DNA of 64,000 nt from Sandaracinobacter neustonicus (lineage in GTDB: Bacteria > Pseudomonadota > Alphaproteobacteria > Sphingomonadales > Sphingomonadaceae). Below are positions 27,152-35,814 of this stretch, piece after piece. The translations under genes and the position numbers were made by a program. Positions within the stretch are counted from its first letter, which is position 1, and each line of letters opens with the position of its first letter. The notes below the pieces were generated by a model. It was not told the origin of the DNA. It saw only the letters and a list, made by a program, of their open reading frames with translations, and ran no database searches. Where the stretch lies: the NCBI RefSeq assembly GCF_006385875.1, contig NZ_VFSU01000011.1:1-64000 (forward strand), in the 5' to 3' direction.

Positions 27152-28449
27152 GCCGTCCAGGCGCCGAGGTCCGGCTGTTCGCCGATCAGGGCGAGGCCGT
27201 GGGCGATGGAGGTGAGTTCGCCGCCCGTGGCGATCCGCTCCTCGCCGAAGCGCTCCGCGAACAGCCGGGCCACGCGCGGCACCAGCGAGGAGCCGCCCGT
27301 CAGGAACACCCGGTCTATGCCTTCGGGCGGCATGTTCGCCATCGCCAGCGCGCGGTCCACTGCGTCCTCGATCAGGCGGATGTCCGGGGCGATCCATGTT
27401 TCGAACTCGGCGCGGCTGACCTCGGCTTCGATGGCCAGCCCGGCCCCGCTGAAGCGGAACTGCGCACTGTCGGCCGCAGAGAGTTGGCGCTTCACCTGCC
27501 CGACGGCCTCGTGCAGCGGGAAGCCCAGTTCCTGCTCGATGATGGCGATCATCCGGCCGATGGCGTCCGGGTCTGTCGCGGCGCGGCGCAGCGTTTCCAG
27601 TTCGGCCATCGTGCGCTTGTTGCGCATCAGGGCAAGCTTCGACCAGTCCGCGAAATCGGTGAAATAGCCGGGCGGGATTTCCAGCAGCTTGTCGAACGAG
27701 CGATAGCGACCGCCCTTGCCCAGCAGCGGCAGCACCAGATGATCGACGATCCGCGCGTCGAAGCGGTCGCCTGCGATGCCCACACCGGCATGGCCCAGCG
27801 GCACGCAGCGCCGCGTCGCACCCGGCGCTTCGATCCGCACCACGGAAAAGTCGCTGGTGCCGCCGCCGAAATCGGCGACGAGGATGGTCGCCGGATCGCC
27901 GATGCGCGAGGCATAGCTGAACGCGGCCCCCAGCGGTTCGAACACATAATGCAGCTCTGCGCCCAGCCCGGCGAACATCGCGTCATAGCGTTGCCGTGCC
28001 AGCGCCTCATTGGGGCGCGGCCCGGCATAGACGACGGGCCGCCCGACGATCAGCCGGGCGGCTCCGCCCAATGCGCCGTGCGCGCGTTGGGCCAGTTTTT
28101 GCAGGAAGCTGCGGCCCAGATCCTCGAACTTCAGGCGGCGTTCGAAGATGGTGGCATGTTCGAAGCTGGCGTTGGCCGCGACCGATTTGAAGGATTGCAG
28201 GAAGCGGCTGCCCTGCGGGAAGCCGAGATATTCGGCGATAGCTCATGGCCCGGCCTCGGCCGCGATGCCGCCGCGCGCGGTTTCATCTTCCCAGAAGCAG
28301 AGCGCGGAGCGGAAGGCGGTGGTTTTGCCATCCGGTGCATCAAATTCCAGCAAAGTGGAAACGCCGTCACGCGCGAGGGCGGCCACCGAATTGGTGGTGC
28401 CGAAATCGAGACCGATGGCAGAGGCAGGCAGGGCGGGCGGAGTGGACAT
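27148..28449 (-). pseudogene. Hsp70-family (YegD-like) chaperone gene interrupted by an in-frame TGA
   Basis: Start at 28449. Residues 1-68 (IGLDFGTTNSVAALARDG and onward) end at a TGA at 28245-28243, and the same frame continues without change to 27148, with VADFGGGTSDFSVVR and VFLTGGSSLVPRVARLF. Whole reading length is 433 codons, normal for short Hsp70-like YegD proteins. The codon affected is Trp (TGG) in relatives I recall (EAGPWAIEEYL), so one G-to-A change explains the break. Two products or a read-through product are possible; a true pseudogene or a base-call error are the simplest explanations. It lies next to the tRNA-Trp gene. Confidence 0.85.
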
Positions 28450-28570
28450 GGGGGGGCGGCTGCTACACAGTCAGGCCGCGCGGTGCAAAGGCTGATTTCG
28501 GGGCGGGAGGGCTTTTCCCGCCATCCGGGGGCACAGTGGCAAGTGTCGTGCGATCCGCCGATCTTGCCGC

Positions 28571-28599
28571 TTGCCTCTCCGGGCACTGTCCCTTATAGC
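28571..28599 (+). promoter_or_regulatory. Candidate promoter of tRNA-Trp/secE/nusG
   Basis: TTGCCT at 28571-28576 and TATAGC at 28594-28599 with a 17-base spacer, about 19 bases before the tRNA 5' end. Position and spacing fit a housekeeping-sigma promoter driving tRNA-Trp, and possibly the genes after it. Confidence 0.5.
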
Positions 28600-28617
28600 C
28601 CCGCACCCGCGCTCCGT

Positions 28618-28693
28618 AGGAGTGTAGCTCAGTTGGTAGAGCATCGGTCTCCAAAACCGAGGGCCGGGGGTTCGAGTCCCTCCACTCCTGCCA
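28618..28693 (+). tRNA. tRNA-Trp (anticodon CCA)
   Basis: 76 bases with encoded CCA. Acceptor AGGAGTG (28618-28624) pairs with CACTCCT; discriminator G at 28690. D-arm AGCTCAGTTGGTAGAGC, anticodon loop CTCCAAA, T-arm GGGGGTTCGAGTCCCTC. It precedes secE-nusG, as in many proteobacteria. Confidence 0.97.
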
Positions 28694-28877
28694 ACGCCTT
28701 GGGAACAGACGCCTTGAACAGGGCGGTTGCAACCCCCAAGTCGCTGGAGGGCGGGCGCAGATTTTCGGCCCGGCCGATGCTTTCCGAACGAGGGGGCGTC
28801 TGCCGGGAGTTGTTGTTGGTGAAAGGCCGGATAGCTGATTCGGGCCATATCCAGCGACGGATGGAAGGTTGAAGCGA

Positions 28878-29075
28878 ATGGCGAAGACGAGCCCGGGCGA
28901 GTTTGTCCGGCAGGTGAGACAGGAAACCGCGAAGGTCGTATGGCCGTCGCGCCCTGAAGTCATTCGCACGACCATCCTCGTGCTGATCATGACGTCGATC
29001 CTTGCCGTCTTCTTCCTGGGCGTGGACCAGGTGCTCGGCCGGGCGGTGAAATTCTTCCTTGGCCTTGGAGCGTAA
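28878..29075 (+). CDS. secE: Preprotein translocase subunit SecE
   Basis: 65 residues from ATG 28878. Short cytoplasmic segment with the conserved FVRQVRQETAKVVWPSRPE followed by one membrane helix (ILVLIMTSILAVFFLGV), the minimal single-span SecE form. It stabilises SecY in the translocon. Six bases separate it from nusG. Confidence 0.96.
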   Translation: MAKTSPGEFVRQVRQETAKVVWPSRPEVIRTTILVLIMTSILAVFFLGVDQVLGRAVKFFLGLGA

Positions 29076-29080
29076 TTGGA

Positions 29081-29620
29081 ATGTCGCGCTGGTACATCAT
29101 TCACGCCTATTCCGGCTTCGAGAACAAGGTGCGCGACCAGATCGTGTCTGACGCGGCCCGTCTGGGGCTGGAAGGCATGGTCGAGGCCGTGGAGGTTCCC
29201 ACCGAAAAGGTGACGGAAGTCCGCCGGGGCAAGAAGGTGCAGAGCGAGCGGAAGTTCTTCCCGGGCTATGTGCTGGCCAAGCTGGAAATGAACGATCAGG
29301 TCTATCACCTTGTGAAGAACACGCCGAAGGTGACTGGATTCCTTGGGTCTTCCGGCAAGCCGCAGGCGATTTCCGAGGCTGAGGCCGCCCGCATCCTGAG
29401 CACCAAGGCCGAAGCCGACGCCGCTGCGCCGAAGGCGAAGAAGAAGGCGAACTTCGAGATCGGCGATTCGGTGAAGGTGCTGGACGGCCCGTTCGCCAGC
29501 TTCTCGGGTCTGGTCGAGGAAATCGACTATGAGAAGTCGCGTGTGAAGGTTTCGGTTTCGATCTTCGGGCGCGCAACGCCCGTGGAACTGGATTTCGAGC
29601 AGGTCGAAAAGACCAAGTAA
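29081..29620 (+). CDS. nusG: Transcription termination/antitermination factor NusG
   Basis: 179 residues. NGN domain from WYIIHAYSGFENKVRDQI, then a KOW domain around GDSVKVLDGPFASFSGLVEE. It binds RNA polymerase and links it to Rho or ribosomes. Usual position between secE and rplK. Confidence 0.97.
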   Translation: MSRWYIIHAYSGFENKVRDQIVSDAARLGLEGMVEAVEVPTEKVTEVRRGKKVQSERKFFPGYVLAKLEMNDQVYHLVKNTPKVTGFLGSSGKPQAISEAEAARILSTKAEADAAAPKAKKKANFEIGDSVKVLDGPFASFSGLVEEIDYEKSRVKVSVSIFGRATPVELDFEQVEKTK

Positions 29621-29774
29621 TTCTCCCGCAAGGGGAACGATGCCTGAGCCGCGGTCGGACAGGCATGACATCGTGGGAGGTGACGGGTTCGCCCTGATCC
29701 GTATGGACCACACGGCCGCTTAACCGGAGGGGAGGGTGGGTTTCCACCCGAACCTGATTTTTGGAGCATGGAAT

Positions 29775-30209
29775 ATGGCCAAGAAGATTACCGGCTATAT
29801 CAAGCTGCAGGTTGCAGCTGGTAAAGCCACCCCAAGCCCGCCGATCGGGCCTGCGCTGGGTCAGCGCGGCGTGAACATCATGGAATTCTGCAAGGCCTTC
29901 AACGCTGCCACCGGCAGCCTTGAACCGGGCATGCCGATCCCCACGGTGATCACGGTTTACGCCGATCGCAGCTTCTCGTTCATCACCAAGACCCCGCCTG
30001 CCAGCTTCCTGCTGAAGAAGGCGGCTGGCCTGAAGTCCGGCGCGACCACGCCGGGCAAGGGCGCGCCCGCCGGCAAGGTGAAGAAGTCGCAGATCCGCGA
30101 GATCGCCGAGACGAAGATGAAGGACCTGAACGCGAACGACATCGAGATGGCCATGAAGACCATCGAAGGGTCCGCCCGCGCGATGGGCCTTGAAGTGGTG
30201 GAGGGCTGA
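29775..30209 (+). CDS. rplK: 50S ribosomal protein L11
   Basis: 144 residues from ATG 29775. Family text [20 protein letters not shown] and [19 protein letters not shown]. Forms the GTPase-associated stalk base of the 50S subunit. The 154-base leader after nusG has room for L1-dependent control, but I did not identify the L1 site by sequence. Confidence 0.97.
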   Translation: MAKKITGYIKLQVAAGKATPSPPIGPALGQRGVNIMEFCKAFNAATGSLEPGMPIPTVITVYADRSFSFITKTPPASFLLKKAAGLKSGATTPGKGAPAGKVKKSQIREIAETKMKDLNANDIEMAMKTIEGSARAMGLEVVEG

Positions 30210-30213
30210 TCCG

Positions 30214-30909
30214 ATGGCCAAGCTGACCAAGAAGAGCAAGGCTCTCGCCTCGACCGTCGAAGCGCTGAAGCTGTATCCTGTCGACGAAGCGCTGGGCATC
30301 GTGCGTGCGAACGCCACGGCCAAGTTCGATGAAACCATCGAAGTCGCGGTGAACCTGAACGTCGATCCGCGCCACGCCGACCAGATGGTTCGCGGCATGG
30401 TGACGCTGCCCAAGGGCACCGGCAAGACGGTGCGCGTGGGCGTGTTCGCCCGTGGCCCCAAGGCCGAGGAAGCGCTTGCCGCCGGTGCCGATGTGGTTGG
30501 CGCCGAAGACCTGCTGGAAATCGTGCAGGGCGGCACCATCGACTTCGACCGCTGCATCGCCACGCCCGACATGATGGGTCTGGTGGGTCGCCTCGGTAAG
30601 GTGCTGGGCCCCAAGGGCCTGATGCCGAACCCGAAGCTGGGCACCGTGACGATGAACGTCGGCGAAGCCGTGAAGGCCGCCAAGGGCGGTCAGATCGAGT
30701 TCCGCGTTGAAAAGGCCGGCATCATCCACGCCGGGCTTGGCAAGGCGAGCTTCCCGCAGGAAGACCTGAAGGCGAACCTCGATGCGTTCCTCGATGCGCT
30801 GGTGAAGGCCAAGCCGTCGGGCGCGAAGGGGAAGTATGTGGAAAAGATCTCGCTCAGCTCCACGCAGGGCAAGGGCGTGAAGGTGGACCCGGCGACTGTC
30901 GGGGCCTGA
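30214..30909 (+). CDS. rplA: 50S ribosomal protein L1
   Basis: 231 residues from ATG 30214, four bases after rplK. Family text [33 protein letters not shown]. Ends just before a strong terminator at 30933; unlike the usual order, rplJ does not follow. Confidence 0.97.
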   Translation: MAKLTKKSKALASTVEALKLYPVDEALGIVRANATAKFDETIEVAVNLNVDPRHADQMVRGMVTLPKGTGKTVRVGVFARGPKAEEALAAGADVVGAEDLLEIVQGGTIDFDRCIATPDMMGLVGRLGKVLGPKGLMPNPKLGTVTMNVGEAVKAAKGGQIEFRVEKAGIIHAGLGKASFPQEDLKANLDAFLDALVKAKPSGAKGKYVEKISLSSTQGKGVKVDPATVGA

Positions 30910-30932
30910 GCCTTTCACATCACTGAAAACGG

Positions 30933-30965
30933 AAAGAGGCCGGGGGAAACCCCGGCCTCTTTTTC
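30933..30965 (+). terminator. Rho-independent terminator after rplA
   Basis: Stem of 13 bp, AAAGAGGCCGGGG (30933-30945) with its complement at 30950-30962, loop GAAA, then a T-run. It separates rplKA from the PEP-CTERM island. Confidence 0.9.
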
Positions 30966-31017
30966 GTTGCAAAGGCCCGGGTTCCCCAGAGCCTTTCCCT
31001 TAGCCCTCGATCCGGGA

Positions 31018-31710
31018 TCAGGCGCTTGCCGCAAGGGCGCGACGGCGGCGCGCTGCGGCACCTACCAGTCCGAATCCGGCAATCAGCATGGCCCATGTGG
31101 CCGGTTCCGGCACGGCGGGCAGCACACTGGTGCTGGTGACGTTGCCGCTGCCGATGATCTGGCCGGTGCTGAAGGCGATCACCGTGAAGTCCGAGTTCGG
31201 GCCGAAAAAAAGACCGGACGGCAAGGCGTGATCGAACCAGAAGCTGTCGATCAGATCATAGGAGCTTTGCTGCCCTTCACCCGTGGCGGCATCTTCCAGC
31301 GCGGCGATCAATTGCCCTTCAAGGATGGTCGGAAACAGCGTGCCCCAGGCAATGTCTTCGGCGCCGGCCACCCAGTCTGTGTTGCCGAAGATCACGATAT
31401 GCTTCTGACCTTCGGGGTCCCCCGGCAGGTTTTGCGCGGTGCCCATCAGGAAGAGTTGCGACTGCGGTTCGCCATACCAGAGGTCGAAGGAGGTGCTGGC
31501 ATTGCCTTCGAAGCTGAAGGTGCCGCCGCGCCCGGCACCGCAGCCCGGATTGGTGTTGAAGTGGATCACATTGTCCACGGCCACGTCCAGCGAGTTGATG
31601 TTGTAGGTAAGGATGGTGGCCGGCCCTGTCGGGCAGACGGCGGCGCTGGCGGCCGAGGGAAGGGATGCAAGCAGCATCGCCCCTGCGAGGCTGGCGAGAA
31701 GGGTGCGCAT
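31018..31710 (-). CDS. PEP-CTERM sorting-domain protein
   Basis: 230 residues from ATG 31710, with AGGAGAG about six bases upstream. Signal peptide MRTLLASLAGAMLLASLPSA, beta-rich body with two cysteines, C-terminal PEPATWAMLIAGFGLVG followed by AARRRR. Exported and sorted by an exosortase system that is not in this window. A 49-bp element at 31790-31838 lies 79 bases upstream and recurs before the next PEP-CTERM gene. Body fold not recognised. Confidence 0.88.
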   Translation of the reverse strand: MRTLLASLAGAMLLASLPSAASAAVCPTGPATILTYNINSLDVAVDNVIHFNTNPGCGAGRGGTFSFEGNASTSFDLWYGEPQSQLFLMGTAQNLPGDPEGQKHIVIFGNTDWVAGAEDIAWGTLFPTILEGQLIAALEDAATGEGQQSSYDLIDSFWFDHALPSGLFFGPNSDFTVIAFSTGQIIGSGNVTSTSVLPAVPEPATWAMLIAGFGLVGAAARRRRALAASA

Positions 31711-31789
31711 GGTGAACTCTCCTGTTGGTTCGGGCGGCTGTGCCCCCTTGGCTGGCCGCGCGGGGTTTTTGGTGCCACCGAAACGGTTG

Positions 31790-31838
31790 GTTAATCGTCC
31801 CCCCGTGTCGGGGCAGGTCGGGGCATGACGGGACATCG
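31790..31838 (-). promoter_or_regulatory. Shared upstream element, copy 1
   Basis: GTTAATCGTCCCCCCGTGTC and the bases after it match copy 2 (33111-33159) with only a few differences over 49 bases. On the minus strand it contains TGCCCCGA twice, ten bases apart, and the near-palindrome CCCCGTGTCGGGG. It lies a similar distance (79 vs 70 bases) before the start of each PEP-CTERM gene. Confidence 0.7.
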
Positions 31839-31999
31839 GCCGTGCAGCCCCCCGAAAGCGGCGCGTGAATGTCGATGAGACGGAGCCGCGGCTTTGCGTT
31901 CGATCGCCTTGAGAATGGCTGAATTCTTTCGGGGCCGGGAAGGGCCGGGGTTGCCCCCGACCCTTCCTTCACGCCCCCTGTTCCGCCTGGATTGCGGGA

Positions 32000-33040
32000 T
32001 CAGGCGGTCACCCGATGGGCGCGCTGGCGGCGCGCGGCGGCACCTACAGCTCCGAAGCCGAGGATCAGCATGGCCCATGTGGCCGGTTCCGGCACGCCGC
32101 CGACACCGGTTCCGGGCACGGCGGTTAGAAGCACACCCGATGCCGAACCCATGGTGAGGCCTTCCGGCAGATCGCCGACGAGGCCGAAGGTGCCGGTGTG
32201 GCCGAAGTCGCAGTTGGAGCCGCCCCGGCAATCGAGGCTGAGCCGGGCCAGCAGGCCGAGCGACGTTTGGCCAGTCGGGATCAGCAGCGTGGTTTGGATC
32301 CAGCCGTCGATTGCGCTGCCACCGTTGCTGCCGTCCCACACGTCGAACCGGTCGAACAGCTTATTCTGGTCACCGTAGATGTTGCGGGCGAACAGGTCGA
32401 TGCCGTTTTCATCGAAGAAGGCGTGGATATTGTCGCCCACCTGCTCTCCGGATTTGGCGAAGCGGATGGCGGAGGACAGGCCGTTGCCGTTGTAGCAGAG
32501 CCAGTAATCGCAGCCGAGCACCAGCGTGGCGAGGCCGCCGGGATTGGAGGTGCCGTTGCTGTCGATCACGCTGCCGTCGAAGCTGTAGCGGAAGGTGACC
32601 GAGAGATCGCCACCGGTGCTGTTGGTGAAGTAGATGGTGTCGCTGAGTTCGGCTGTCGCAAAGCCGAGCGGGCCTCCGAAAAAGTCCGGCCCATAGGCGC
32701 CGACGCTGGCCTTCAGCGTGCCGGCCGCGAGGTTTGCGCTGGCGCTGGCCGACGAACCGAACACATAGTCGCCGCTGCCGCCGGGCAGGGTGGCGGCGAC
32801 GCTGCTGCTGGTTGTTGAGAGCGGGCCATAGGTGGCCGTGCCGCCGGGCCCTGCATATAAGGTGTTAACCGTGGTGTCGCGCACATTGGCAGCGCTGTAC
32901 TGCACATACGGGCCCTGGTGCGCCTGTGCGGACGCAAAGCTGTTGGTGGAAGGCGCGTAGATCACGGCATGTTCGGCTTGCGCGCCGGTGGCGGCGGTGA
33001 GAGCGAGCCCCGCGAGCAATAAGCGTGTCTTGAAAGTCAT
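32000..33040 (-). CDS. PEP-CTERM sorting-domain protein
   Basis: 346 residues. Signal peptide MTFKTRLLLAGLALTAATGA, a long Ser/Gly/Thr-rich beta body, and C-terminal PEPATWAMLILGFGAVG followed by AARRQRAHR. It has four cysteines in two CxxxxC-like groups (LGCDYWLCYN, DCRGGSNCDF). Likely a surface or matrix protein. Divergently transcribed from the membrane-bound regulator at 33201, with the shared 49-bp element between them. Confidence 0.88.
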   Translation of the reverse strand: MTFKTRLLLAGLALTAATGAQAEHAVIYAPSTNSFASAQAHQGPYVQYSAANVRDTTVNTLYAGPGGTATYGPLSTTSSSVAATLPGGSGDYVFGSSASASANLAAGTLKASVGAYGPDFFGGPLGFATAELSDTIYFTNSTGGDLSVTFRYSFDGSVIDSNGTSNPGGLATLVLGCDYWLCYNGNGLSSAIRFAKSGEQVGDNIHAFFDENGIDLFARNIYGDQNKLFDRFDVWDGSNGGSAIDGWIQTTLLIPTGQTSLGLLARLSLDCRGGSNCDFGHTGTFGLVGDLPEGLTMGSASGVLLTAVPGTGVGGVPEPATWAMLILGFGAVGAAARRQRAHRVTA

Positions 33041-33110
33041 TTCGATACCCCTGTTTTTCGTGGCGCGATCCCTTCCGCGTCACACCGCAAAGCTAGGGCG
33101 GAAGCCGGAG

Positions 33111-33159
33111 GTTAATCGTCCCCCCGTGTCGGGGCAGATCGGGGCATGTCAGGACATCG
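33111..33159 (-). promoter_or_regulatory. Shared upstream element, copy 2
   Basis: Near-identical to 31790-31838. It starts 70 bases before the PEP-CTERM gene on the minus strand and 41 bases before the regulator gene on the plus strand, so it could serve both. It contains the same ten-base-spaced TGCCCCGA pair. Confidence 0.7.
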
Positions 33160-33200
33160 GGGGCGATGACAGGAGGGGGCGGGCCGGTTAGACTGGGCAT

Positions 33201-34787
33201 ATGGCGTCGGAATCCCTTTCAGACACGGCAGTTGCAGGCAAAGCTGTGCGCCTGCGCGGCTGGAAGGAAATCGGCCGCTGGTTCGGGGTGGACGAGCGCA
33301 CCGTGAAACGCTGGGAAGCGTCTCGCGGGTTGCCGGTGCATCGGGTTCCGGGGGAGCCGCGCGCGCCTGTGTTCGCCTATGAGCATGAGCTGAAGGCCTG
33401 GGTGGAGAAAGACCGGGACGGCGCGGCGGCGGTGGCCGATGGTCCGGTTCCGGTGGTGGTTGAACCGGCCCCGCGCCGGCCGTGGCTGACGCTGGCGCTG
33501 CTGCTGCTGGCGGTGGCGGCGGCGAGCGCGCTGTGGATGGGGAAGCGCGCGGCCGAAACCGCGCAGGTGGCCGATGCCAGCGTGGCGGATCTGAAGCGGC
33601 TGGCAGGAGCGCAGGTGGCGGCGCTGAACGATCAGCTGGATAGCCAGCCCGGCACGGTGGCGGTGCGGGCAGCGCTGGCCAAAGAGGCCGTGCAGGTGCT
33701 GGGCCGGGTGGCGACGCTGCCCGATGCGCCGCCAGCGTTGAAGCAGGAGGCCGCCGAAGGCTATCGGCGGTTGGCGGTTCTGCAGAATGCGATCGACCGG
33801 CCGAGCCTGCGCGACCGCAGCGCCGCGCGGGGTTCGTTGCGGCAGGCGCTGGCGTTGCTGCAAGGCGATCCGGGCGCAGAGGCCGCCGCAGTGCGCGCAA
33901 AGGTGCAGATCGAGGCGGCGCGGCAGGCGGCGGGCGATGGCGATCTGGCCGACGCCACGCAATTGCTGGAGCAATCGCGCTCGGTGGCGCTGCAAGACGG
34001 GATGCGCGGGCTGACGGGGGACTGGTGGCTGGCTGAAAGCGCGATTCAGGGCTGGAAAGGGGATTATACCCGCTCTGTTCAGGCCGCGCGGAAGGTGGAG
34101 CGCGTGGCGGACGGCGATGCGTTGCAGGCGCTGCAGAATACTCGCGCGCTCGATTTCGAGGCCGAGGCGCTCTACTATCTGCAAGATATGGAGGGTGCGC
34201 TGGGCACATACAAACAGGCGGTGTCGGCGGCTGAGAGCGGGCTGAAGCGCTGGCCGGAGGATGGCCGGTTGCGCTGGTCCCTGCTGCGGCAGAAGTGGAA
34301 TCTGGGCAGCACGCTGATCCAGATGCAGCGGCCGGTGGAAGCCGCGCCCATCCTCGCCGATACGCTGTCTGGCTGGCAAGGGGTGGCGCGCGCCGATCCC
34401 AGCGACGAAGCGGTGCGGGTGTGGGTGTGGGTGACGCGGCTGTCTTACGGGCAGGCGCTGGCGGGCATGCGCGATTATGCGCGCGCCATTCCGGTGCTGG
34501 GCGAAGCAGTGGCGGAACGGCGGGCGTGGCATGCGGCACGGCCCGGCGATGCCGACAGGCGGCGGCTGCTGATGAAGGCGCAGGCAAGCCTGGCGGATAC
34601 GCTGGCGGTGGCCGGGCGGACGCGGGAGGCCTGTGCGCTCTATGCGGAATCCGGGCGGCTGGCGGACGAGATGGAAAAGGCCGGGCAGCTGACCGGCTAT
34701 GACAAGAGCGAAACGCAGATCCCCGTGCGGGCCGCCAGCGCGCGACATTGCGCCGGAAATGGCGCTGACGGACGCGCCGACTTGTAG
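33201..34787 (+). CDS. Membrane-anchored HTH regulator with TPR-like periplasmic domain
   Basis: 528 residues. Residues about 15-70 form a MerR/excisionase-like helix-turn-helix: LRGWKEIGRWFGVDERTVKR, then WEASRGLPVHRVPG and an AYEHELKAWVEKD tail. A Pro-rich linker leads to one membrane helix at about 93-113 (WLTLALLLLAVAAASALWMG). The remaining 400 residues are alpha-helical with TPR-like repeats (EALYYLQDMEGALGTYKQAV, ADTLAVAGRTREACALYAES). The plan (cytoplasmic DNA-binding head, one span, external sensor) is that of ToxR/CadC-like one-component regulators, though the HTH type is different. It is divergent from one PEP-CTERM gene and followed by two more, so control of surface proteins is the natural inference. 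Confidence 0.8.
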   Translation: MASESLSDTAVAGKAVRLRGWKEIGRWFGVDERTVKRWEASRGLPVHRVPGEPRAPVFAYEHELKAWVEKDRDGAAAVADGPVPVVVEPAPRRPWLTLALLLLAVAAASALWMGKRAAETAQVADASVADLKRLAGAQVAALNDQLDSQPGTVAVRAALAKEAVQVLGRVATLPDAPPALKQEAAEGYRRLAVLQNAIDRPSLRDRSAARGSLRQALALLQGDPGAEAAAVRAKVQIEAARQAAGDGDLADATQLLEQSRSVALQDGMRGLTGDWWLAESAIQGWKGDYTRSVQAARKVERVADGDALQALQNTRALDFEAEALYYLQDMEGALGTYKQAVSAAESGLKRWPEDGRLRWSLLRQKWNLGSTLIQMQRPVEAAPILADTLSGWQGVARADPSDEAVRVWVWVTRLSYGQALAGMRDYARAIPVLGEAVAERRAWHAARPGDADRRRLLMKAQASLADTLAVAGRTREACALYAESGRLADEMEKAGQLTGYDKSETQIPVRAASARHCAGNGADGRADL

Positions 34788-34868
34788 AAATCCGACAATC
34801 TTCAGGCCCCCCGTTGACGGTTGAAACCGGCAGTCATACCGGGCGAAATCATCAACAGGGGCACTGAC

Positions 34869-35585
34869 ATGAAGATGATTTTTCGCATTGGTTTCACGGC
34901 GTTAACCTTCGCAGCTTTATCTGGCGGCGCACAGGCGGCAAACCTGCTGACCAACGGCAGTTTCGAGCAGCCTGTGCTCTCGGCGATGTCGACCAACATC
35001 GCTTTTTATGGGCTTGGCAGCACGGCGATGACCGGCTGGACGGTGGACAAACTGCCGGGCGGCGATGCTGTTGTGCAGTTGACGAACAACTCCGCCTTTG
35101 CCGGGCTGACGGGCACCGACGGCGTGCAGTGGCTCGATCTGACGGGCAATGTCGGGCGTGGGGCCGGGGTATTGTCGAACGGTGTCGCCACCACGGCTGG
35201 CACCAATTATCTGGTCTCGTTCGATGTAGGCGCTGTCTACTACAATGGCAGCTATGGCGCGGCGACGGTTGACCTCTATGTCAACAATGCGCTGGCGGGC
35301 AGCTACACTGTGCAGCCCGGGGCAACGAACGGCTTCAACTGGGTGCGTTACAGCTATGGCTTCGCAGGCACCGGCGCGCCGGTGACCATCGGGCTTTACG
35401 CCAGCAAGAGCCTTGGTTCGTCGAACCTGGGTGTGGGGCTGGACAATGTGGTGATGGAGGCAAAGGCGCCGGTGGTGCCGGGCGTTCCCGAGCCTGCGAG
35501 CTGGGCGCTGATGATCGCGGGCTTCGGCCTGACGGGGGCCGCGGTTCGCCGCCGCAAAAACGTAGGGGCGATGTGCATCGCTTGA
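34869..35585 (+). CDS. PEP-CTERM protein with jelly-roll-like N-terminal domain
   Basis: 238 residues from ATG 34869. Signal peptide (MKMIFRIGFTALTFAALSGG), then LLTNGSFEQPVLS and a MTGWTVDKLPGGDAVVQ segment typical of DUF642/choice-of-anchor C-like carbohydrate-binding folds (GTDGVQWLDLTGNVGRGAGV, LDNVVMEA). C-terminal PEPASWALMIAGFGLTG followed by AAVRRRK. Probably a surface glycan-binding protein. About 80 bases downstream of the regulator gene. Confidence 0.87.
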   Translation: MKMIFRIGFTALTFAALSGGAQAANLLTNGSFEQPVLSAMSTNIAFYGLGSTAMTGWTVDKLPGGDAVVQLTNNSAFAGLTGTDGVQWLDLTGNVGRGAGVLSNGVATTAGTNYLVSFDVGAVYYNGSYGAATVDLYVNNALAGSYTVQPGATNGFNWVRYSYGFAGTGAPVTIGLYASKSLGSSNLGVGLDNVVMEAKAPVVPGVPEPASWALMIAGFGLTGAAVRRRKNVGAMCIA

Positions 35586-35639
35586 GCGTCAACTGGTGCG
35601 ACATGGCCTTAAAGGGCGGGGTGTCTGGAAAGAAAAACG

Positions 35640-35814
35640 AATAGAAATTCGAATTCTTTTACATCTATGTAGAATATTGAATATTGTTAACGATAAAAAA
35701 TTTCAAATATTACATCCCGTACATTGAAAATGCCCTTTCCTTGTATGACAATTATCGGGAGGGGGAAGGTTGCATGCAAATGCCCTTCCCCTTTTAACAG
35801 GGAAGGGCATGGAC
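35640..35814 (+). promoter_or_regulatory. AT-rich leader with competing hairpins over the ribosome binding site
   Basis: 35640-35735 is strongly AT-rich, unlike its surroundings. Segment B (35780-35790) pairs perfectly over 11 bp with segment C (35800-35810), enclosing a nine-base loop; C contains the GGAAGGG that serves the ATG at 35815. Segment A (GGGGAAGG, 35762-35769) can instead pair with CCTTCCCC at 35784-35791 inside B, freeing C. Between A and B is the palindrome TTGCATGCAA (35770-35779). The B:C pairing would block translation; A:B would allow it. Confidence 0.6.

Noticed and set aside
25964-27397. Long minus-strand frame opposite the serine hydrolase
   Set aside because: Same type of shadow; the plus strand has complete SVSK, YSN and HTGG motifs.
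28243-28245. Selenocysteine insertion at the TGA of the Hsp70-like gene
   Set aside because: The position is Trp in relatives I recall and no SECIS-like hairpin is evident immediately after the TGA.
31710-31790. Sigma54 promoter for the PEP-CTERM gene (TGGCAC seen on the minus strand)
   Set aside because: The -12 element TTGC is not found at the required spacing.
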